NCBI RefSeq assembly: GCF_035046485.1
Contig: NC_085137.1
Coordinates: forward strand, 453,584,980-453,648,979
DNA: 64,000 nucleotides
Reading direction: 5' to 3'
Origin: Aedes albopictus
Taxonomy: Eukaryota > Arthropoda > Insecta > Diptera > Culicidae
Both the position numbers and the translations under genes were made by a program. The notes under the pieces are model-generated. The model did not search any database. It was not told the DNA's origin and was given only the letters and a program-made list of their open reading frames with translations. Shown piece by piece: positions 1-11,057 of this stretch (positions are counted from its first letter, which is position 1; every line of letters begins with the position of its first letter).

Positions 1-681
1 AAAGATATTTTGAAAATATGTATGGCTCGAACTATTTCATTGCTCTTAAATCGATCAAGCGATTCTTAACAAGGAATACATCTGAATAAATAGTTTTTTT
101 ACTGATCACACAACGTGACAGAACGGGTAATAGTGTACTAATTTGATATTTGATTTAGCTGTAAAGCAGCAACCTGAACCTTGACAATGTTTGTGATTTG
201 TCTAGTTTATGAAGAAAGTATACAACATATTATTTAACATTAAAATTGTAGACACCTAAGAAAAATTGAGTTGTTTATCCTTGGCTTGATTTGGCTGAAA
301 ACTGGAAAACAAAAGCTTATTATTGTAAATTTTTGTCAATAAAAAAAAAGATGAAGTCGAAATTCGGACCATAAATGTCGAAGTTATATTTCCATTTGAA
401 AAACATTTAGTCATACGTAGATTAATTCGTAATAAATATGTCATCGATTGTATTCAAAATCGGATTGGAGATAAAATAAAAGGCCCTTGTAGTTATGGGT
501 TTTCCCATTCAATGCAAATGGTAGAAATTTGTGAGTGGTTATCACATTAATCATTAAAAATTAAAGTGTAATTTTTGATGGTTAGTGATTCATGTTTTCT
601 TCTCGTATAATGGTTATCGGTTGTCGCTAGAATGTTGAAATTTTAAAATCCAAAGAATTTGTTTGACTTGATATTTGATTT
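1..681. other. AT-rich intergenic DNA
   Basis: Very AT-rich sequence with no convincing coding region, RNA gene or inverted repeat on either strand. It ends at the 11-bp target duplication of the retrotransposon that follows. Confidence 0.6.
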
Positions 682-689
682 GCCACACT

Positions 690-692
<3 letters not shown>

Positions 693-748
<56 letters not shown>
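693..748 (-). other. Poly(A) tail of the Jockey-clade element
   Basis: Uninterrupted run of 56 T on the plus strand, which is the 3' A tail of the minus-strand retrotransposon. It directly abuts the left copy of the 11-bp target duplication, as expected after target-primed reverse transcription. Tail length in an assembly is only approximate. Confidence 0.9.
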
Positions 749-752
<4 letters not shown>

Positions 753-990
753 ATCTTTATTAGTATCTCAATCAATTTTTACATTCTTTAACTCAATCTA
801 GGTGTTCTGTGTATTATAACACACTATCATCCTAATTTGGTGAAATAAATTTAAGCTATTATCAATACCAATTAATAACATATTACATTTCATTTGCTGT
901 AAGCAGTTAAGATTTTTTGCAGGCTTTATTTTTCACCTGCGTGTCAGAAATACATTTTTTTAACTTATCCTAACCCTAACCCAACTTAAT

Positions 991-3900
991 CTAATTATAC
1001 AAAGAACTAATCGTAGCAATAGAAGACTGCAACGATTTTTGACGAAAGTTTTCAATGATTTTAGTTGACATCTGTTCCAATGTTTCAATATTAGAAATTT
1101 GATGCAACTCATTAGTGCTATACCAGGGAGGCAACTTCAGAATCATTTTCAAAATTTTATTTTGAATCCTCTGAAGTTGCTTCTTTCTAGTATTGCAACA
1201 GCTCGACCATATTGGGACAGCGTACAACATGGCCGGTCTGAAAATTTGTTTATAAATCAAAAATTTGTTTTTGCGACAAAGTTTTGATTTTCTATTAATA
1301 AGTGGGTATAAACACTTAATGTATTTATTGCACTTTGTTTGAATACTTTCTATGTGGTTTTTAAAAGTTAAGTTTTTATCTAGTAAGAGCCCTAGATACT
1401 TAACTTCTTCTGACCAATTTATTGGAGTTCCCCTCATAGTGACAACATGTCTACTTGAGGGTTTCAAATAAAGAGCTCTTGGCTTATGTGAGAATATGAT
1501 AAGTTGAGTTTTGGAAGCATTTGGAGAAATCTTCCATTTTTGCAAATAAGAAGAAAAAATATCTAAACTTTTTTGCAATCTACCACAAATGACACGCAAA
1601 CTTCGCCCCTTGGCTGAGATACCCGTGTCATCTGCAAATAACGATTTTTGACATCCCTGTGGCAAATCAGGTAAGTCGGAGGTAAAAATATTGTATAAGA
1701 TTGGTCCCAGTATGCTGCCTTGTGGAACACCAGCTCTTACAGGTAATCTATCTGACTTGGAATTTTGATAGTTTACCTGAAGTGTTCGATCCGATAAATA
1801 GTTTTGAATACTTTTAATAACACAGCGTAACAAAAATTAACTTTTTGTCTGTCTCAAGAGCAAACTTATGTGTCTCTGAAGGATTTTGGGCCGCTGAATC
1901 CGAATCCGGGCTCAGATTTGCTCTAACACGTCACAATTTTGAGCTATACCTCAATTTATAGAGCAAAATATGCGATTTTAGGCTTTTTTGACTGCAATCC
2001 ATTAAACAAGAAAAAATTTTTTTAAGCAATCAAAAGGTTAATTGGTCAATTAACATCTAAATTAACGAGTCATGCAAAATATCTCGTTTTACCAAATCGA
2101 ATTTGATAGTTTTAAGCGATATATGTTAGGTACGATATTTCCCATACAAGTCACCCTCCAGAAGTTGCATGCAAGTTTTCATACTAACATAAAATGCTTA
2201 AATCTATCAAATTTGATTAGGTAAAACGAAATATTTTGCATGAGTCGTTAATTTAGATGTTAATTGACCAATTAACCTTTTGATTACTTGAAAAAAATAT
2301 TGCCTTGCTTAATAGCTCGCAATCAAAAAAGCCCAAAATCGCATATTTTGCCCCATAAATTGAGGTAGAGCTCAAAATTTTGACGTGTTAGAGCAAATCT
2401 GTGCCCGGATTCGGATTCAGCGGCCCAAAATCCTTCGGAGACACATAAGTTTGCTCTTGAGACAAAAAAATGTTGCGCTGTGTAATATATAGTGGAAAAC
2501 TAAAATGTTTCAATTTTACGATCAAGCCTTCGTGCCAAACACTATCGAATGCTTTTTCTATGTCAAGAAGTGCTACACCAGTGGAGTAACCTTCAGATTT
2601 ATTGGCACGAATGAAATTCGTTACCCGTAAAAGTTGATGAGTAGTCGAATGTCCATGGCGGAATCCGAACTGCTCATTGGCAAAAATAGAATTTTCATCA
2701 ATATGAATCATCATTCTATTTAAAATAAGCTTTTCAAAAAGTTTACTGATAGATGACAGTAAGCTAATTGGACGATAACTAGAAGCTTCGGCAGGATTTT
2801 TGTCAGGCTTCAAAATTGGAACAATTTTAGCATTTTTCCATTTTTCAGGAAAATATGCTAACTGAAAACATTTGTTAAATATATTAACCAAAAATGATAA
2901 GCAACTTTCTGGAAGTTTTTTGATGAGAATATAGAAAATTCCGTCATCACCCGGAGCTTTCATATTCTTAAACTTCTTTATAATAGATCTCACTTCGTCC
3001 AAATCAGTGCCCAATGAATTGTCGAAAATGTTCTCATGATTGAGAATGTTTTCGAATTCGCAGGCAACCTGATGTTCTATTGGACTAGTGAGACCTATAC
3101 TGAAATTATGCGCACTTTCAAACTGTTTGGCAAGTTTTTGTGCTTTTTCAGAATTAGTTAATAATATTTTGTTATCCTCTTTCAGCGCAGGAATAGGCTT
3201 CTGAGGTTTTTTCAAAATTTTTGTCAATTTCCAAAACGGCTTAGAGCCGGGGTTTAATTGAGAAACTTTATTTGCAAAATTTTTGTTTCTCAATTCAGTG
3301 AAACGTTTTTTAATTTCCTTCTGAAGATCCTGCCAGATTACTTTCAAAGCAGGATCACGAGTTCGTTGGAATTGTCTTCTTCTCACGTTTTTAAGACGGA
3401 TCAGAAGTTTCAGATCGTCGTCAATAATAACTGAGTCGAATTTGACTTCACACTTTGGTATTGATGCGCTTCTAGCTTCGACTATAGTACTAGTCAAAGT
3501 TTCGAGGGCATTGTCAATATCAAAATGTGTTTCCAATGAAACATTAACATCTAAATGGCTATCGATGTATGTTTTATATGTATCCCAGTCAGCTCTGTGA
3601 TAATTGAAAGTAGAGCTGATGGGATTGAAAATCGCTTCATGGGAAATTTGAAATGTTACAGGAAGATGGTCAGAATCAAAGTCAGCATGAGTAATCAATT
3701 GGCTACAATGCTGACTTGAGTCAGTTAAGACCAAATCAATTGTTGAGGGATTTCTAGCAGAAGAAAAACAAGTGGGGCTATCGGGATATAGAATAGAAAA
3801 ATATCCTGAAGAGCACTGATCAAATAAAATCCTGCCGTTTGAATTGGACTGAAGATTATTCCACGAACGGTGTTTCGCATTAAAATCACCAATTATGAAA

Positions 3901-4313
3901 AATTTGGTCCTGTTGCGAGTTAATTTTCGCAAATCAGATTTAAGAAAATCTATTTGCTGGCCAGTGCATTGAAAAGGCAAGTAGGCCGCAATGAAAGTAT
4001 GTTTACCAAAGTTTGTTTCAACAGAAACACCCAAAGTTTCAAAAACTTTGGTTTAGAATGATGAAAAAATTTGGTGCTTGATGCGCCTGTCAACGATGAT
4101 AGCAACTCCACCACATGCTCCATCTAGGCGATCATTTCTATAAATAAAATAATTTGGGTTTCGTTTGATTGAAGACCCAGGTTTTAGATAAGTTTCAGTA
4201 ATAACTGCAATATGCACATTATTAACTGTTAAAAAATGGAATAGCTCATCCTCTTTGCCATTTAGAGAACGAGCATTCCAATTTAAAATGTTCAAAAATT
4301 TATTTGGATCCAT
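991..4313 (-). pseudogene. Retrotransposon ORF2 (endonuclease-reverse transcriptase), disrupted
   Basis: ORF2 starts at the ATG at 4313 (MDPNKFLNILNWNARSL) and ends at 991, about 885 codons without its insertion, normal for Jockey. The N-terminal APE-type endonuclease shows ITETYLK, GDFNAKHRSWNN and the DSDHLPV motif. The reverse transcriptase has YRPISLLSS, LLDIEKAFDS (motif A), GVPQGSILGP (motif B) and LFADDTG (motif C), so the catalytic aspartates are present. Two lesions kill it. One is an in-frame TAA at 4053-4055 within the endonuclease. The other is a 662-bp foldback MITE between motifs A and B (1821-2482, TAA duplicated). The reading frame resumes in phase on both sides of the MITE once the insert and one TAA are taken out. 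Confidence 0.9.
1821..2482. mobile_element. Foldback MITE with 3-bp TAA target duplication
   Basis: The termini are inverted copies of CACAGCG(T/C)AACA, flanked by TAA at 1818-1820 and 2483-2485. Nearly the whole 662 bp folds back: two arms of about 300 bp pair around a short loop near 2110-2200, for example CAGATTTGCTCTAACACG on the left and its exact complement on the right. No coding capacity. The TAA duplication fits PIF/Harbinger-type insertion, but the transposase family is inferred. Target is the RT coding region of the Jockey-clade element. The right terminus (GTTGCGCTGTGTA including flank) is shared with the MITE at 17419-17592. Confidence 0.88.
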
Positions 4314-4350
4314 TACCAAAACGTAATCCAATTACTATTTTATTTGTAAA

Positions 4351-4609
4351 CTAGCTGTCCCCGGCAAACTTTGTCTTGCCTACTACGTTTTTTGACGTTT
4401 CAAGTCCCTAGCCAAGCCTAGCCCAAGTCCCCGTTCAAAATATATGAAGAATAGATTTTCAAAAATTCTCGATTTATCCGTGTTTTATGGCTCATAAACC
4501 TTCCTTGGGTGAAAACTAACAGAACAAAACTAAGACGACCCAAATCGGACCCTCCGTTCGCAAGTTATGCGCGGTCCCACGTATGCCACTACATTTTTAT
4601 ATATATAGA
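4351..4609 (-). mobile_element. Small non-autonomous Helitron-like element
   Basis: On the minus strand the element begins TCTATATATATAAAAATG after an A and ends GCCGGGGACAGCTAG before a T. This is the Helitron signature of 5' TC, 3' CTRR and insertion between A and T. A short stem (GGCAA...TTGCC) lies just upstream of the CTAG end, where Helitrons carry a 3' hairpin. No coding capacity (259 bp). A close relative lies at 40730-40975, and 6811-7112 shares both ends. It is inserted at the ORF1/ORF2 junction of the Jockey-clade element. Confidence 0.8.
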
Positions 4610-4610
4610 T

Positions 4611-5997
4611 TTAACTCCAACCTGGACTGCTTCAGCCATAGTTTGAGTTTTGAACATTGCATCAATCATTTGTTGCAATTGTTCAGATAAAAAGTCAAAA
4701 TCGGAAGCAGACATGCCTGAATCACGTGCATTTTCCGAATTTGATGTTTGGTGATAGGAATTATTTGAATTTTGCTTACCCGCAGCCACATGGGCATAGG
4801 TAGCTCGATTCGTTTGAACAAAATTAGAAATATTACTCACTCCACTGCTGGAGGGTAGATTATTCGCTCTAAGGTTTGTTTGGTGGTTAACTACCTCCGG
4901 CGAATAGGTACGAGCGGTATGAAAATTATTCAACCGATCGTTGATGGAAGAATTTGTGTTGTTAGAAATTCTACCTGCAGAGTTTCGGGTACGACTAGCG
5001 TTCCCATTCATCTGCCGGGCACGTGATTCGACAACTTTTTTGCGGATAGGGCAATCCCAAAAGTTTGATTTATGGTTGCCACCGCAATTCGTACATTTAA
5101 ATTTTCTGGTATCTTCCCTTACCGGACAGTCGTCCTTGGCGTGAGAAGAACCTCCACAAATCATGCATTTAGCATCCATGTGGCAATGTTTCGTTCCGTG
5201 CCCCCAACCTTGGCACTGACGGCACTGAGTTGGGTTCTGGAAATTTCCCCCAGGCTTACGAAAATGTTCCCATGTCACTTGGACAAGAAACATTTTCTTC
5301 GCCTTTTCCAAATATTTCAAGTTATTTAGATCACTTTTGTTGAAGTGAACTAAATAAAATTCTTGAGAGATACCCTGCCGAGGATTCTCAGAGCGGGTTC
5401 TCTTTTTCATTTTTATTACTTGGACTGGAGTGAATCCAAGTAATAAGTTGAGTTCAGTTTTGATCTCATCAGGTGATTTATCATCACTAGAGAGACCTTT
5501 TAATACGACTTTGAACAAGCGTGCAGACCTGTCGTCATATGTGAAAAATTTATGCTTCGTCTCAGTAAGGTACTTGAGAAGAAGATCCCGATCTTTCAGG
5601 GTTTCCGGCAATACGCGGCAGTCTCCTTTCCTGGCAATTTGGAAGGAAACCTTGATTCCCCTTATGGAGTTCAAGATCTCCTGCCTAAAACCAGCAAATT
5701 CACAGACGCTGACCACGATTGGCGGCACCCGTTGTTTTTAGCAGAAATTGAAGTACCTGGGCTAGAGGCATCCTCAATTTGCTGTTCCGAAAAATTATTC
5801 AGCGTTTCATAAGGATTACTCATTTCAACGAAATTTTCATCCGAAACAATTGTTTTAGTAGAAGGAAGCGGAGAAGCTGAAAGTTCTCCTTTCCTTCTAA
5901 TTTTGCCGCGTTTAGCGACAGTTTTGAAACCGACTTTTTTGGAAGGAAGCGGTGAATTCAAGGATTCACCCTTCCTTTTGTTCGATGATGCAACCAT
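4611..5997 (-). pseudogene. Retrotransposon ORF1 (gag-like nucleic-acid-binding protein), frameshifted
   Basis: Nucleocapsid-like protein that would coat the element RNA. It starts at the ATG at 5997 with a basic, Ser/Lys-rich N-terminal region. The reading frame breaks near 5728-5732: an N-terminal part of about 90 codons runs into another frame, and a C-terminal part of about 370 codons continues from the GTG at 5728. The C-terminal part has three zinc knuckles: CRQC-x4-H-x4-C, CMIC-x4-H-x4-C and a third variant CTNC-x3-H-x6-C. Such a cluster is typical of Jockey ORF1. The natural C terminus is cut off by the Helitron at 4351-4609, so the frame now ends inside it at 4589. Across the empty Helitron site, ORF1 would have ended at a TAA overlapping the ORF2 ATG. 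Confidence 0.88.
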
Positions 5998-6290
5998 GAT
6001 TTAATTAAAAGCGACCTTCCAGGAGGTTTTTTCCCTAATCGGTGTCCAAGTAGGATTACCACCGTTTCACGGAATTTGACTTCCGTAAACGGGTCCAACG
6101 AATAATCGAAGGCACGGGTCCAGGCAAGGATCGAAAAGGAATCAGTAGGTATAAATTTAGCGCTGAAAAGTGCTATTGTGGGTAGTACTGAGAAGTACTG
6201 TTGAATTGCTTTAGGTAGTAAAACTTCCTGCAGCAGAGAGAGCTTACGTCCGCACAGCACAAGAGTACGATGCGAACGAGCCACACTGAC

Positions 6291-6810
6291 TGGTAATGTA
6301 CATTGAACTGTGACTGAATTAATTGTTACCCATGGTTCCAGACAAGTTACGTTCGAATTTTATCAATGTTTCTTGGGAAAGGATATGAGAAAATGTTTTA
6401 TCACTAAAAATATTACATAACCTCTGAGCTCTGAGTATAATTACAGTGCAATGAAAACTCTTAGGCAAAGTGTGCATTTTATTGAAATATTCAGAGACAA
6501 ATTTTGGAAAATAACCGTTCTGTATAGCGGGATTCAACAGGTCTCGTTTTGAGTAGTACACAATGTTTTGAGTGACAGTTGCAAGATTGATAAATTTATT
6601 TAAATTACTTGAAGTTAATTAGAATCAGTGGATTTTAAGAAGGCTTAAATGACTCGTAATGGGTGTTATTATATACTGGTAAACATCAAATACGAAGAAG
6701 GCTTTCATATGATATTTTATATTTTAAGATTGTGACGAGAGAGTGGAAGATTGAAGTATTGTCGGGTATGTCTAAGTAGATGAGATAAACAGATAACAAA
6801 CATGGATATA
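6291..6810. other. AT-rich intergenic DNA
   Basis: Follows the right target duplication of the Jockey element. An 80-codon minus-strand open frame at 6319-6561 has no recognisable domain and no supporting context. Nothing else seen. Confidence 0.5.
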
Positions 6811-7112
6811 TCTATATATATAAAAATGAGTTTGAAGTTCCTTTGAGGCAACAAAACTCAAGAATGGGTAGACCGATCAGCATGAGTCTTGCATGGTTCG
6901 ATTCTTATTCGTGGTGGCTGTGTTTATATGTATAAAAATTTACGTAAATCAACTAGAAAAGTAAGAAAATTGATAAAGTACTGATTTTTCATGAGCTGGG
7001 AAGGAAATCAACACGATCGAAATAAAAGCAATCTAGAGTGCGGTGATGTTTTGAGCTCAACAGTTGTCAAACCACCACAACCGGGCAAGACAAAGTTTGC
7101 CGGGCCAGCTAG
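6811..7112 (+). mobile_element. Small non-autonomous Helitron-like element
   Basis: Starts TCTATATATATAAAAATGAG after an A (6810) and ends GTTTGCCGGGCCAGCTAG before a T (7113). The termini match the Helitrons at 4351-4609 and 40730-40975, but the 302-bp interior differs, so it is another subfamily. A short GGCAA/TTGCC stem precedes the CTAG end. No open reading frame. Confidence 0.78.
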
Positions 7113-8885
7113 TATTAAATAAGAAGCAATCGTTGATTTCTAGAGAATAAATGTTTAATTTATGGCGAATATTACCAAAACTTTCGTTGATTGATATTAA
7201 CCAGAGACTAGAAATGGTGATTTTGAAAAAATAGGAACATCAGTTAACTAAATTTGAGGCGTAGTGTTTTAAACGAAACAATACATTTTTCAATATTGAG
7301 TCTGTTTATTTAAACTGTTGGTTCAATTTAGCTTTTGTATGTAAAGAATAAAATCCTTAGTGATCCTTTTTGACTTTTAAGAGGGCTGCAGATGGCTTCG
7401 ACTTGAATTTAATTGAGGCATTTAGTATCTTCTTTCCAGCCACATGATATATGATTACAAATATGATCATTGACTATTAAAAATACTCAGAAAGCACTAT
7501 AATGAAAAGCTGTCAGCAAATTAGAAGAAGGAAAAGAATAAAAAAAGAAGGAAATAAAGCAGTGAGTAGATTTTTAATCTGTAATAATAAGTTCGCAAAT
7601 CTGCGTATTTATTTCACAAAATTTACAAACTCAGAATCATTTAAGAACAAACGCAACACAAAAAAAACTATTTAGGTCGTTTTAATACGAATGCATCATA
7701 CCGTTTTGCAGTGATTTTATGGTTCCTTTTTAAAATTATTGAAATAAACATGAGCTGCTCCAAACGAAAACATCATTTCGTTGTCATACTGTGTTCAAGT
7801 ACCAACGACCTGTTGTAGCAAGGTATGATTGAAATCTATATCAGTACGCAGTACCTAATGCTGAGCGTTACATATTTTTTTTTCTCTGAATGATCATAAA
7901 TGAATCATTAACACAGAGTTACGCCTTACGTAACTACCCTACGAGTTTGACTACAATTACTTATCAAGGCAGCCAAATTAACACATTTATACTGTTTTAA
8001 GAGTAATAAATTGGTTTACATCTTTTCTAGCTATTTATTTATTGTGATGTCATTTTGAGCATATTTTTACCTCTTTTGGCTATTTCTCCAAACCTAAGTG
8101 CTTTAGGGTAGTTAAACAAAAAAGTACATATACATCATTCATTTATGTAAAGTTGAATATTAATGATACGTTGGGAAAATATTACATGCACAGCTTTAGG
8201 CAATAATTAAAAAAAGAGTTGCTGTTTTCAACTTAATGCCAATAATTCATTGGTTTCAGAAACTTGATTACGAATAATAAAACATTTGAAATGTAGTACT
8301 ACGGGTTCAACTGGTTGGTAATGAGACAGGCTCGAAAATTCCATTTGAATCTAAACATACATATGACTAGAATGTAATAAACGATAAATTAAAATACTAA
8401 AAGAAAAAATCTGGAAGCTTGTTTTCAATTTTGCGGATTTTTCTTGTTTTAAATGTAGTACAATTAAAAAAATAGGATAACAAATGCTCAATCAAATCCA
8501 ATTCACTAATAACGGTAGTTAAATTTAAAAATTTAAAATTTGAGAGTAGGAGAAAGAAGTATTGTAGAGAATAACGGGAAAATAATAAATAAAACGATAT
8601 ATATTAACTTCTGTGCGACGATAATTCTTTAATTAATCTAAAACGAAAACATAAACATTCGATCCATGCTCAGTATGAGCTCGTTACGAAAAAACAACAA
8701 CAGGAAAGCCAAAAACACATGCGCGAGAGAAAGCAGCGCGCAGAAGCGGTACGCGGAAAAGTGAATGTGGGCGACGAGCACCTAATTTTACTGCAAGCAA
8801 CAAGCCACAGCCTACTAAGCATCAAATAGCTAACTTTGAGCATGTGTTAGTGCCGTGGCAACGGGTTCAATTCTTAATCGTGGGA
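7113..8885. other. AT-rich intergenic DNA
   Basis: About 1.8 kb of AT-rich, apparently non-repetitive sequence with no open frame worth reporting. GC rises in the last 180 bp (from about 8700), just before a candidate promoter, which suggests upstream regulatory DNA. Confidence 0.5.
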
Positions 8886-8951
8886 TATATAAGAGCCTGT
8901 CTATCGGGTTGGGATTCATTCTTGTATCGGACGACGTGACGGACGCATCAT
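8886..8951 (+). promoter_or_regulatory. Candidate RNA polymerase II core promoter (TATA + initiator)
   Basis: TATATAAG at 8886-8893 is followed by TCATTC at 8916-8921, a perfect match to the arthropod initiator TCAKTY. With +1 at the A of 8918, the TATA box starts at about -32, the usual spacing. At +18 to +29 (8935-8946) CGTGACGGACGC matches the Drosophila motif-ten element at roughly 9 of 12 positions. GC content rises here above the surrounding AT-rich DNA. The coincidence of three correctly spaced elements makes it plausible, but there is no transcript evidence. Confidence 0.45.
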
Positions 8952-8954
8952 CGG

Positions 8955-9113
8955 ATGGAGAGCAGCAGCAATCGGGTCGAGGTTTCTCCCCTTCCTCCGC
9001 TGGAGCAGCACTTCAGTGGGTCGAGTTTTCTCCCCACCCAGCAGCAGCAGCCGAGCGACATGCTCGCCCGAGCCGCGTCGCCATACCACCAGCAGCAAAG
9101 CCTACGGATTTCA
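8955..9113 (+). CDS. Possible first coding exon of an unrecognised gene (partial)
   Basis: An open frame begins at the ATG at 8955, 37 nt downstream of the predicted start site at 8918, and encodes about 53 residues (MESSSNRVEVSPLPPLEQHF...). It is rich in Ser, Pro and Gln, with QQQQ and HQQQ runs from CAG repeats, so it looks like a low-complexity N terminus. At 9114 the sequence TCA|GTGAGG gives a plausible splice donor; without splicing the frame continues to 9257 into lower-complexity hydrophobic sequence. No domain is recognisable and no downstream exon could be identified in the window. The annotation rests on promoter position, GC rise and the donor site. It could equally be untranslated leader. 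Confidence 0.3.
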
Positions 9114-10619
9114 GTGAGGGTTTTTAAGAGTTACCTCACTGTTTCCATGGCATGCTTTGCTGCTATGCTCGGACTGGCAGCGGACGACCTGGAATTTCGA
9201 CACTTCCATAAAAAGTTTATCATTTTTATTGCTATTCTTATTTTGGTTTACTTGTAAGCTTAACAGCAGGCTCTACAGAAACATAAATACACCATTCCTG
9301 AACTTTGAAGTTTTCTTTTGTAGTTGAAAAGAATGCAGTTGGAAAGTTAATCACTTGATACAGACTTGGAAGTTCAGTTAATTACTTAAAAATCGAGCTG
9401 ATTTATAGTCTATTGATGATCTTTTGCATGGCTGAATAGGCAAAAGAATACCCCTCTATCTGAACTTTTGGTTGCTTGGGACGTTGCCTTCTACTGCATG
9501 ATCTTGTATATTGTATTGCAACCCAAAGTACGTCTCGGGATTGACGTTCTCAAGCAATGTTTTGAAGAACGCATTCTGCCTCGCCATCCTCTATGTAGAT
9601 TCCAACACAGCCGATAAGGACTTGCACCCCGTGGTCAAGTGTGGATTAATGTCTGTGTTTTCCGCCGCCACCGCCCCCACAAAGGGGCCAACACAGGATG
9701 ATTATTATCGTTTCCAATGACCGATGTTACCTGTATCTACTCCATTGAACAGCGCGCGCGGATGTATGGTTGCGATGTGAGTGGTGGTGGCAACGGCAAT
9801 AGAGATCTGGTCGCTCGTGCGGTGACGGGATGATGATAAATTGACCAATCAATAAGGTCATAAATAATTCATGCTATTCTCCCTTCGCACTTGTTGCGAG
9901 CTCTGTCACTACTTGAATGGCTTGTTTGTGGAGAGGAACTATCGATGCCGTTGCAGAAGTAGAAGCCTTATCAATGGCTTATAACTATTCCATAGAGAAA
10001 GCATCAAAGAAATGCATACCGAATTTACAAAAAAATATAATCTGTGTTAAAAATGTTCATTTTGTACTCTAAAAATATTGGAATAAGTATGACCGCTAGG
10101 AGCATATAGCAAAACGCAAATTTTGCCTTGATGGCCGATCGCGAGTGGGTGACTGGAAGTCCAAGTGGCCCCATGATTAGAGGCAGTAAGCTTTGGTGCT
10201 CCAAAGTGAGACGCAGGGGAACTAAGTTCAAAATGCCAAAATTACCCCCTGGTACAACTCATAAAATCATTCCTGAATGTGATTTGATCATAAGTATAAG
10301 TGAATGATGTCAAGATATGTTTGCATAAAACATCTTTCTAGAAGCCAGGCAGTCAAAACCACGGATTTTTTTTATTTGCCCATGAAAATTGTCAACTTCC
10401 GATTTTTCTTGCTTGCAACTAAGGTTTTCTGGTGATATTATTATCAGCCAGGTGTTTCCAACGAGATTGAGAAACACATGGAGGCGCATGGTTGTTGATG
10501 TTTACGCTATATATGTGTGAAGGTCATTAAAATATGACGAATACCGTTCAAGGGGGAGAGGTCGGTAAAAGTGTGAAGGTGCCATTAGACTTATATTTTT
10601 ATTGCCCTTTACTGGTCGG
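9114..10619. other. Low-copy intergenic or intronic DNA
   Basis: If the exon before it is real, this is the start of its first intron. A GC-richer patch near 9570-9800 has a 69-codon open frame (9511-9720) without recognisable domains. No repeat termini or RNA structure seen. Confidence 0.4.
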
Positions 10620-10891
10620 CTGGTATGTTTGAAATAGACGAAAAAACTTAAACTTTTTCGAAGACACAGTGTGTGTTTAATTGACAAATTGAGAGAGAGA
10701 TTTGTGAAAAAATACCACATGGTTTGGTGGGATTCGAACCCACGACTCCGTATCGCTAGCCCGGCGCTTTAAGCAACTAAGCCACATGACAACCCAACAA
10801 ACATTTTTACTATACAAGAGTGGAACAAACCACTCTTAAGCAAACTTTAGCTTAAGAAACTGTTATTCAGCTAGTTCTGTTACTTGGGAAG
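10620..10891 (-). mobile_element. tRNA-like-headed element with a TIR-like CCCAAGTAAC end
   Basis: On the minus strand a tRNA-like module at 10798-10724 has an A-box-like TGGCTTAGTTGC and a B-box GGTTCGAATCC. It runs into a tail (10715-10620) whose end, CTTCGAAAAAGTTTAAG, recurs at 13000-13085. Upstream of the module the minus strand begins CCCAAGTAACAGAAC, which resembles the terminal repeat of the larger element at 41983-43578 (CCCAA-TAACC-AAAGTTC). It therefore mixes a SINE-like pol III head with a DNA-transposon-like end. The outer limit on the left is uncertain. Confidence 0.5.
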
Positions 10892-11057
10892 TAACGTTCA
10901 AGTAACAATTTCATTGCAGATTGGTTTTGTTTGATTTTTATTAAGGTTTTATTACAGCAATAATTAAAACTCACAGTTTTATGACTGCTTCTATGAAAAC
11001 CATTGATAAAATGTTGTATAGTATACATGAAGATATACATAAAGACATATTTTAAGA

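Larger units (their letters stand above)
693..6279 (-). mobile_element. Full-length Jockey-clade non-LTR retrotransposon
   Basis: Minus-strand element bounded by an identical 11-bp duplication, GCCACACTGAC, at 682-692 and 6280-6290. Its 3' end is a pure 56-nt tract (T on the plus strand, 693-748). The 5' end reads TCGTTCGCATCGTACTC on the minus strand, followed by a 5' UTR of about 280 bp, a gag-like ORF1 with zinc knuckles, and an ORF2 with apurinic endonuclease and reverse transcriptase. This order and a poly(A) tail are typical of the Jockey clade (Juan, Jockey). It is dead: ORF1 has a frameshift, ORF2 has an in-frame stop, and two younger elements sit inside it (Helitron at 4351-4609, foldback MITE at 1821-2482). 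Removing these gives an ancestral length near 4.7 kb. I cannot name the family with certainty. Confidence 0.9.

Noticed and set aside
966..982. Telomere-like CCTAACCCTAACCC
   Set aside because: Only two units, located in the 3' UTR of a retrotransposon.
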